Translations under genes and position numbers: made by a program
Shown: positions 10,435 to 14,421 of the stretch, piece after piece
Position numbering within the stretch: position 1 is the first letter of the stretch
How the letters are laid out: each line of letters starts with the position of its first letter
Notes under the pieces: model-generated
The model's database searches: none
Told to the model about the DNA's origin: nothing
What the model saw: the letters and a program-made list of their open reading frames with translations, nothing else
Assembly: GCA_021160155.1 (NCBI GenBank)
Contig: JAGHDB010000038.1
Span: 1 to 14,421 of the forward strand
From: Bacteroidales bacterium
GTDB taxonomy: Bacteria; Bacteroidota; Bacteroidia; Bacteroidales; UBA12481
Direction: 5' to 3'
DNA: 14,421 nucleotides

Positions 10435-11109
10435 TTATGATACCTGTTTGTTTAGAAAATCAACCGCTCCCTGAGGATCTGGCGAATACCAGTTAGCACC
10501 AATCTTTGTTTTAAATTCGTCAGTTACCGGAGCTCCACCGATCAGAATTTTGGCATCCGGTCTGGAATCTCTGACATCCTGAACAATTCGTTCCATATTC
10601 AACATTGTGGTAGTCAACAGACAACTTAATCCTATAAAAGCTCCGGGATGTTCTTCAAGAGCAGCAAGAAACTTTACCGCAGGTACATCAATACCCAAAT
10701 CAATTACTTCCCAGCCGGCTCCTTCAACAATCATACCCAGGAGGTTTTTTCCAATGTCATGCAGATCACCCATAACTGTTCCAATGATAAAGGTCCCTTT
10801 TCGTTGAACTTCTCCGGATTGAAAATAGGGCCTGAGATGGTTCATCCCGGCAGTCATGGCTTTGGCTGCCATAAGTACTTCGGGGACAAAAATTTTATTT
10901 TCACGAAATTTTATCCCAACTATTTTCATTCCCGGTACCAAACCTTCAGATAAGACCTGGTCTGCAGAAGCACCCATATCCAGAACTTTCCGGGTTAATT
11001 CATCAGCCCCCGGTTGCCCCTTTAAATCTGGCGGATAGGGAGATTGCTCATTTACTTTCCCTCGTTCAACACAAACGGCGATCTCTTGTAATAGCGACTC
11101 TTGGCTCAT
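10435..11109 (-). CDS. Corrinoid (methylcobamide-carrying) protein, MtaC/MetH B12-module type
   Basis: This is a small cytoplasmic methyl carrier holding a B12-type cofactor, the shuttle between methyltransferases. The 224-residue protein has a helical cap domain (about 1-100) and a Rossmann-like B12 domain. The domain carries the base-off/His-on motif DLHDIG (115-120), in which His117 should ligate cobalt. SCLLTTTM (162-169) and GGAPVT (191-196) line the nucleotide-tail pocket as in MtaC, MttC and MetH. The open frame extends 18 codons further up to 11163, but that stretch (MQAFANIELN...) is hydrophobic, unlike the family, and lies in the promoter gap. The ATG at 11109 gives the usual MSQESLLQEI helix start. 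It is the first gene of the operon, divergent from the nitroreductase gene. Confidence 0.93.
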   Translation of the reverse strand: MSQESLLQEIAVCVERGKVNEQSPYPPDLKGQPGADELTRKVLDMGASADQVLSEGLVPGMKIVGIKFRENKIFVPEVLMAAKAMTAGMNHLRPYFQSGEVQRKGTFIIGTVMGDLHDIGKNLLGMIVEGAGWEVIDLGIDVPAVKFLAALEEHPGAFIGLSCLLTTTMLNMERIVQDVRDSRPDAKILIGGAPVTDEFKTKIGANWYSPDPQGAVDFLNKQVS

Positions 11110-11120
11110 AGTAACAATTA

Positions 11121-11150
11121 TTTGAATAATAAAATTAAGTTCGATATTTG
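11121..11150 (+). promoter_or_regulatory. Bacteroidota-type promoter for the nitroreductase gene
   Basis: TTTG at 11121-11124 is followed after 18 bases by GATATTTG at 11143-11150. This fits the Bacteroidota promoter pattern (TTTG at -33, about 19 bases, TAnnTTTG at -7) with one mismatch. The ATG lies 30 bases downstream of the -7 element, a normal leader length. This is the best promoter match I found in the window. Activity is inferred from pattern only. Confidence 0.45.
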
Positions 11151-11163
11151 CAAAGGCCTGCAA
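11148..11163. promoter_or_regulatory. Inverted repeat TTGCA-N6-TGCAA, possible operator
   Basis: Perfect five-base arms, TTGCA (11148-11152) and TGCAA (11159-11163), flank six bases. The site overlaps the end of the -7 element and the expected transcription start of the nitroreductase gene. It lies 39 bases upstream of the corrinoid protein start on the other strand. A dimeric repressor bound here could control one or both transcripts. Short arms make chance occurrence quite possible. Confidence 0.28.
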
Positions 11164-11179
11164 TTTAACAAAAACAGAA

Positions 11180-11743
11180 ATGATAAAAGATTTGATACGG
11201 AAAAATCGGAGTTACCGCAGATTCAATGAAAATGAGCGAATACCCCAGGAACTTCTGAAGGATTGGGTCAATCTGGCCAGGCTGAGTGCTTCAAGCCGTA
11301 ACCAACAGGCCCTGAAATTTAAATTTTTCTATGATTTGAAAGAGTGTGAGAAGATGTTTTCATGTTTATCCTGGGCAGGGTATCTTAGTGACTGGACAGG
11401 GGCAGCGCCCGGTGAACGGCCGGCTGCCTACATCATGATTTTGGGAGATACGCAACTGGGGACGAATTTTGACACAGATCTGGGTATTGCCGCTCAAAGT
11501 ATTATGCTGGGTGCAGTCGAGGCGGGATACGGAGGATGTATGATCGCATCGGTGAACCGTTACAGGGCCCGGGATATTTTTGCCCTCAAAGATATTTTTG
11601 AGATATTATTGGTGCTGGCTTTGGGAAAACCGGCAGAAAAAGTGGTCATTGAACCGATGAAAGAGGGTAATATCGAGTACTGGCGAGATTCAAAAGGTAT
11701 CCATCATGTACCCAAACGTGCGCTGAATGAACTGATTGTCTGA
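11180..11743 (+). CDS. Nitroreductase-family flavoprotein
   Basis: This is an FMN-dependent oxidoreductase of the nitroreductase superfamily, whose members reduce nitroaromatics, quinones, flavins or enones using NAD(P)H. The 187-residue protein shows the FMN-phosphate segment KNRSYRRF (8-15) and ASSRNQQ (37-43). It also has the central helix DLGIAAQSIMLGAVEAGYGG (100-119) and the C-terminal ALGKPAEK (147-154). No Fe-S domain is attached. The physiological substrate cannot be read from the sequence. It is the only gene in its direction before the long gap. BluB, the nitroreductase-fold enzyme that makes the lower ligand of B12, came to mind because of the corrinoid context, but this protein is shorter and I do not see BluB hallmarks. 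The real partner may be a flavin-dependent electron transfer to the neighbours, which is a guess. Confidence 0.88.
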   Translation: MIKDLIRKNRSYRRFNENERIPQELLKDWVNLARLSASSRNQQALKFKFFYDLKECEKMFSCLSWAGYLSDWTGAAPGERPAAYIMILGDTQLGTNFDTDLGIAAQSIMLGAVEAGYGGCMIASVNRYRARDIFALKDIFEILLVLALGKPAEKVVIEPMKEGNIEYWRDSKGIHHVPKRALNELIV

Positions 11744-11839
11744 TAAAACAATCATTAAAATACAGTTGGTCAAATAGTTAAAAGAATTGTTAAAAAAAGT
11801 GTACATTTTCCTCTTATTTTTCTTGCTCTTTTAATTCAG

Positions 11840-12027
11840 TCGTTTTACCTTAGTAGTCGATAACAAGAAGTAATAGGTAAAAGTTCAACAAGGGATTTTT
11901 TAGGTTTAGTTGCTAAATAAAAATTTTTTCTTCTCACTTCTTCTTATCTGTAAGGTGGTTCTTGATTGTGGGGTTTGATAGGTGAAGTTGGTAAAAGAAA
12001 AAGGCGGTTCCCAGCCGCCTTTTTTTA
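11840..12027 (+). ncRNA. Possible structured leader or small RNA ahead of the reductive-dehalogenase-like gene
   Basis: The 313-base gap 11744-12056 has no credible ORF but folds repeatedly on the plus strand. TTTTACCT (11843-11850) pairs with AGGTAAAA (11875-11882). TTTAG/CTAAA (11905-11917) forms a small hairpin. A longer interrupted rod pairs 11925-11932 with 11995-12002 (8 bp), 11936-11940 with 11984-11988 (5 bp) and 11943-11948 with 11977-11982 (6 bp, one G-U). An intrinsic terminator closes the region. The first arm could pair instead with GGTAAAA at 11990-11996, so a switch is conceivable. No cobalamin-riboswitch B12 box (GCCACTG) is present. It could be an attenuator, a free small RNA such as a 6S-like RNA, or simply the nitroreductase 3' UTR. 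The pairings were found by eye. Confidence 0.3.
11998..12026 (+). terminator. Strong intrinsic terminator
   Basis: The stem GGCGG (12003-12007) pairs with CCGCC (12015-12019) over a seven-base loop. It is extended by A-T pairs between the upstream run of five A and the downstream run of seven T (12020-12026). It sits 237 bases after the nitroreductase stop and only 30 bases before the ATG of the next gene. It can therefore end the nitroreductase or small-RNA transcript, or act as an attenuator for the downstream gene. The reverse strand also has a five-T run, so some bidirectional action is possible. Confidence 0.85.
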
Positions 12028-12056
12028 TATTTTCGTCTCAGATAAAAGTTGTCAAA

Positions 12057-13400
12057 ATGGGTCAGGAAGTTGCTGCTGCCATAGGTGTACTGATGTTACT
12101 GGTTGCTTGTTGGTTTGTTTTTACTTCCATCCGCGAAGGAGAGCGGCGGGCTGCGTTGCGTCTGGTTTTATTAATGGTTCCGGCAGCTTTTCTTTTCTTT
12201 ATTCCTTTATTCCTGCACGCTCATGCCGGGGGGTTGATGGGCTGGATTATGACAGGGATACTTATTGCGGTTGTATTTTTTATTTTATGGCCGGATACCG
12301 GTCGTTCCATGGAAGATGAAGGTGTGCCTGACCGGGTAGATGAGCGGACCGTGATGTTTTCAAGGGTTGAACTGGTAAAGGGCACTGAACGGTTTCACAG
12401 CTACTACCGGATGCATCCCGAGCATTTTCAAGCGGATGAACAATTCAGGGAATATCCGGGTTTATTACAATCCGGTGCCCGGTTTGAACATCCATGGATT
12501 TTTGCTGCGGCTCAGTCGACTTTTGATACGGTTAAATTATTGCACCAGCAGGTGGATGGTCCCCTCCATTCAACCCGTACTAAGGCAGATGCTGATAAAA
12601 TTACACGGTTTCTGACAGAATGGTGCCGTACCATGGGTGCCCATTCGGTGGGTATAACCCTGTTAAAACCACACCACCTTTATACTTATGGCGGCAGGGC
12701 CCACAATTACGGGAAAAAGACCGAAAATCATCATCGTTATGCCATTGTTTTTACGGTTGAAATGAACTATGATCGTGTACAAATGGCACCTAAAAGTCCG
12801 ATTACCCTCGAATCTTCTGCCAGATACCTGCACGCCGGTGAAATTGCAGTCCAGCTGGCTCTGATGATCAGGAAACTGGGATATCCGGCCAGGGCACATA
12901 TTGATGGCAACTACCAGGTACGTTGTCCGCAGATTGCCCGTGATGCGGGACTGGGGGAGTTAGGCAGAATGAGTTTGCTGATTACCCCAACTGCAGGTCC
13001 CAGGGTCAGGATCGGAGTAGTGACCACGGATATTCCCCTGGTAATTACACCACGTAAGCCGGATTCGTCGGTGATTGATTTTTGCCGGATATGTAAAAAA
13101 TGTGCTGATGCCTGTCCCTCTCAAGCGATACCGTTTGACGACATCAAAAAGCAGTTTGGTGCACGGCAGTGGATCATCAATCAGGAGAAGTGTTTTACCT
13201 ATTGGTGTCAAACAGGAACCGACTGTGGCAGGTGCATTTCGGTTTGTCCCTATGCCCATCCGGATAATGCCATGCACCGGATGATCCGTTTTTTTATTCG
13301 AAAATCTTCAAGGATGAGAAGAGCAGCCCTCTGGTTTGACGATCTGATCTATGGAAGAAAACCTTCGCAACGACCTCTGGCCCCGTGGATGAATATATGA
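12057..13400 (+). CDS. Reductive-dehalogenase-like corrinoid/iron-sulfur protein with fused membrane anchor
   Basis: The catalytic part (about 95-447) resembles the reductive dehalogenase (RdhA) and QueG-related family, corrinoid enzymes that reduce their substrate at cobalt with electrons from two [4Fe-4S] clusters. AGLGELGRMSLLITPTAGPRVRI-type sequence (297-319) is a family hallmark. Cluster one is C343-x2-C346-x2-C349-x3-C353-P. Cluster two uses C379, C390, C393 and C397-P, with an extra C384. There is no Tat RR signal. Instead residues 6-23, 34-53 and 58-77 form three membrane helices. Arginines between helices one and two (SIREGERRAALR) suggest a cytoplasmic loop and a cytoplasm-facing catalytic domain. 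The frame opens 25 codons earlier at a GTG inside the terminator hairpin; the ATG at 12057 is preferred. Substrate, and even dehalogenase activity, are unproven. Confidence 0.82.
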   Translation: MGQEVAAAIGVLMLLVACWFVFTSIREGERRAALRLVLLMVPAAFLFFIPLFLHAHAGGLMGWIMTGILIAVVFFILWPDTGRSMEDEGVPDRVDERTVMFSRVELVKGTERFHSYYRMHPEHFQADEQFREYPGLLQSGARFEHPWIFAAAQSTFDTVKLLHQQVDGPLHSTRTKADADKITRFLTEWCRTMGAHSVGITLLKPHHLYTYGGRAHNYGKKTENHHRYAIVFTVEMNYDRVQMAPKSPITLESSARYLHAGEIAVQLALMIRKLGYPARAHIDGNYQVRCPQIARDAGLGELGRMSLLITPTAGPRVRIGVVTTDIPLVITPRKPDSSVIDFCRICKKCADACPSQAIPFDDIKKQFGARQWIINQEKCFTYWCQTGTDCGRCISVCPYAHPDNAMHRMIRFFIRKSSRMRRAALWFDDLIYGRKPSQRPLAPWMNI

Positions 13401-13456
13401 TTTTTTATTATTTTTGTCAGGCCGAATAAAATTAATAATCAGACAGACAGTAATTT

Positions 13457-14074
13457 ATGAAAAAATTATCTTGGGGCTTCAATGTTGTTCTGGCCATCGC
13501 CGTTGTGATTCTTTTTATTTTTCATTTTTCACAACAACATCGTATCAAGGAGTTAAGCAGTAGTGCGCTCCCGCAAGAGCGGGCTGATTCTGTCAAACCG
13601 TCGTTCAGGGCAGCTTACGTATTTGTTGATTCATTACTGGCTCATTATGGTTTGTATCAGGAACTGACGGATGGGCTTGTGAAGAAAAAAGCCAATCTTG
13701 AAAAGGAACTGGCCAAAAAAGGAAAAAATCTGGATAAAGAGATCTCTGACTATCAGTATAAAGTTCAAAAACATCTGATTACTTCATGGGATGCCGCCGA
13801 TCAGGAAAAAAAGCTTCAGGAGAAACAGCAGGTGCTGGTCAACTTGCAGAATGATATGCAGAGCCGGCTAATGGATGAACAGCAGAAAGTGAACCTGCAG
13901 ATTCATGACAGTGTGGTAAATGCAGTGAATCGTTTCAACCAAACGCACGGGTACCATGTTATTTTCAGTCATACTTTCGGGGGAGGTTTGTTATTTGCCG
14001 AAGATGATATGAATATCACCCGTGAAGTTTTGGATATGCTGAATGAGTCATATCAACAAGGGAAGAAAAAATAA
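13457..14074 (+). CDS. OmpH/Skp-like periplasmic coiled-coil protein with N-terminal membrane anchor
   Basis: Skp/OmpH proteins are periplasmic chaperones for unfolded outer-membrane proteins. This 205-residue protein has a hydrophobic segment at 8-24 after a short MKKLSWG start and no clear signal-peptidase site, so it is probably anchored in the inner membrane with the rest periplasmic. The family's first strand, AAYVFVDSLL (52-61), is followed by a charged coiled coil (about 74-155, rich in Lys, Glu and Gln). A C-terminal strand region (YHVIFSHTFGGGLLFAEDDMNIT) folds back as in Skp. A 56-base AT-rich gap separates it from the preceding gene. I see no clear promoter there. It lacks the bamA neighbour typical of classic skp, so it may be a paralogue with a specialised client. 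A glycosyltransferase gene follows within a few bases. Confidence 0.78.
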   Translation: MKKLSWGFNVVLAIAVVILFIFHFSQQHRIKELSSSALPQERADSVKPSFRAAYVFVDSLLAHYGLYQELTDGLVKKKANLEKELAKKGKNLDKEISDYQYKVQKHLITSWDAADQEKKLQEKQQVLVNLQNDMQSRLMDEQQKVNLQIHDSVVNAVNRFNQTHGYHVIFSHTFGGGLLFAEDDMNITREVLDMLNESYQQGKKK

Positions 14075-14080
14075 CATCCA

Positions 14081-14421
14081 TTGCCTGATCCCGGATTTGC
14101 CGGCCTTTATCTTTCACGTTATGGTTCCCCTCTCGGGGATTCCTTACCTGACCCGGACCCGGATATTGCTGTTATTGTTGTCATTCCATCTTTCAGGGAG
14201 AAACATCTGAACCTTGCCATTCAATCTCTTATTGAAGCTGATGTGCCGGGATTGACATGGGAAATACTCTGCGTCATCAATCATCCGGAACATTCAGATC
14301 GTGAAACAATGGAGATTAACCGGCAGAGTCTGGCTCAGGTAAAAGATATGGATGCCGGTGTTAGAAAGGGTATCCGGATTTTACCTCTCTGGGTACCGGA
14401 TGTGCCTGTTAAACATGCTGG
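14081..14421 (+). CDS. Glycosyltransferase, family-2-like, 5' part only
   Basis: The frame from 14075 is open to the window edge. It reads DIAVIVVIPSFREKHLNLAI followed by SLIEADVPGLTWEILCVIN. This is the nucleotide-sugar-binding start of a GT-A fold (VVIPSFRE in place of the usual VVIPTYNE), then a second beta strand. The preceding in-frame stop is the taa of the OmpH-like gene (14072-14074). The only plausible initiator before the first strand is TTG at 14081, since the first in-frame ATG (about 14308) would remove the nucleotide-binding strand. That puts the start six bases after the previous stop, pointing to co-transcription. About 114 residues are visible. The sugar, the acceptor and any C-terminal membrane helices lie beyond the window. 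Confidence 0.72.
   Translation, partial: MPDPGFAGLYLSRYGSPLGDSLPDPDPDIAVIVVIPSFREKHLNLAIQSLIEADVPGLTWEILCVINHPEHSDRETMEINRQSLAQVKDMDAGVRKGIRILPLWVPDVPVKHA

Noticed and set aside
11110..11163. An 18-codon N-terminal extension of the corrinoid protein.
   Set aside because: It would run through the promoter gap and adds hydrophobic residues not seen in the family; ATG at 11109 fits better.
11982..12056. A GTG start giving the reductive-dehalogenase-like protein 25 more residues.
   Set aside because: The extension is encoded by the terminator hairpin itself, and the membrane-helix N-terminus begins naturally at the ATG at 12057.
11744..12056. Cobalamin riboswitch ahead of the corrinoid/Fe-S gene.
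   Set aside because: No B12-box sequence (GCCACTG) is present on the plus strand and the helices seen do not match that fold.
12057..13400. Epoxyqueuosine reductase (QueG).
   Set aside because: The Fe-S pattern is shared, but QueG is soluble and lacks the three membrane helices; the segment before the clusters looks more like RdhA.

Overview
The window most likely comes from a Bacteroidota (Bacteroidetes) chromosome, probably an anaerobe or facultative anaerobe. This is inferred from several things: menaquinone made by the futalosine route (mqnB next to mqnD); AT-rich gene gaps with little Shine-Dalgarno signal; at least one good match to the TTTG / TAnnTTTG promoter type of that phylum; a membrane-anchored OmpH-like protein; and several corrinoid and Fe-S enzymes. 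No rRNA, tRNA, CRISPR array, insertion sequence or phage gene was seen. Every gene looks intact except the last, which is cut by the window edge.

Bases 1-4500 hold housekeeping metabolism. NADP-type glutamate dehydrogenase (gdhA, +) runs tail-to-tail into fabD, with a 16-base overlap of coding ends. folE and fabD form a short minus-strand pair (GTP cyclohydrolase I; malonyl-CoA:ACP transacylase). Divergent from folE is the plus-strand pair mqnB-mqnD, two steps of the futalosine menaquinone pathway.

Bases 4594-11109 are a run of six minus-strand genes with gaps of 1-23 bases or short overlaps, read as one operon. In transcription order they are: a free-standing corrinoid protein of the MtaC/MetH type; a UroD-superfamily methyltransferase with an HxC zinc motif; a second UroD-superfamily methyltransferase fused to two thioredoxin-like domains; a G3E (CobW-type) GTPase; a zinc homocysteine S-methyltransferase; and a MATE exporter. 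The simplest model is that a methyl donor is demethylated by a UroD-like enzyme, the methyl group passes to the corrinoid protein, and then to homocysteine to give methionine. The donor is unknown. The thioredoxin-like domains and the GTPase would serve redox or cofactor handling. The UroD-Trx-Trx fusion is the most unusual object in this operon.

Bases 11110-13400: divergent from the operon, with a good promoter and a small inverted repeat between them, is a nitroreductase-family flavoprotein. A 313-base gap follows. It holds a strong intrinsic terminator about 30 bases before the next start codon, preceded by sequence that can fold into an interrupted rod. After it comes a reductive-dehalogenase-like corrinoid/2x[4Fe-4S] protein. 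This has no Tat signal but carries three N-terminal membrane helices, as if an RdhB-type anchor had been fused on, with the catalytic part predicted to face the cytoplasm. Three kinds of corrinoid-associated protein thus lie within about 8 kb.

Bases 13457-14421 hold an OmpH/Skp-like coiled-coil protein with an N-terminal membrane anchor, then the 5' end of a family-2-like glycosyltransferase that seems to start at TTG.
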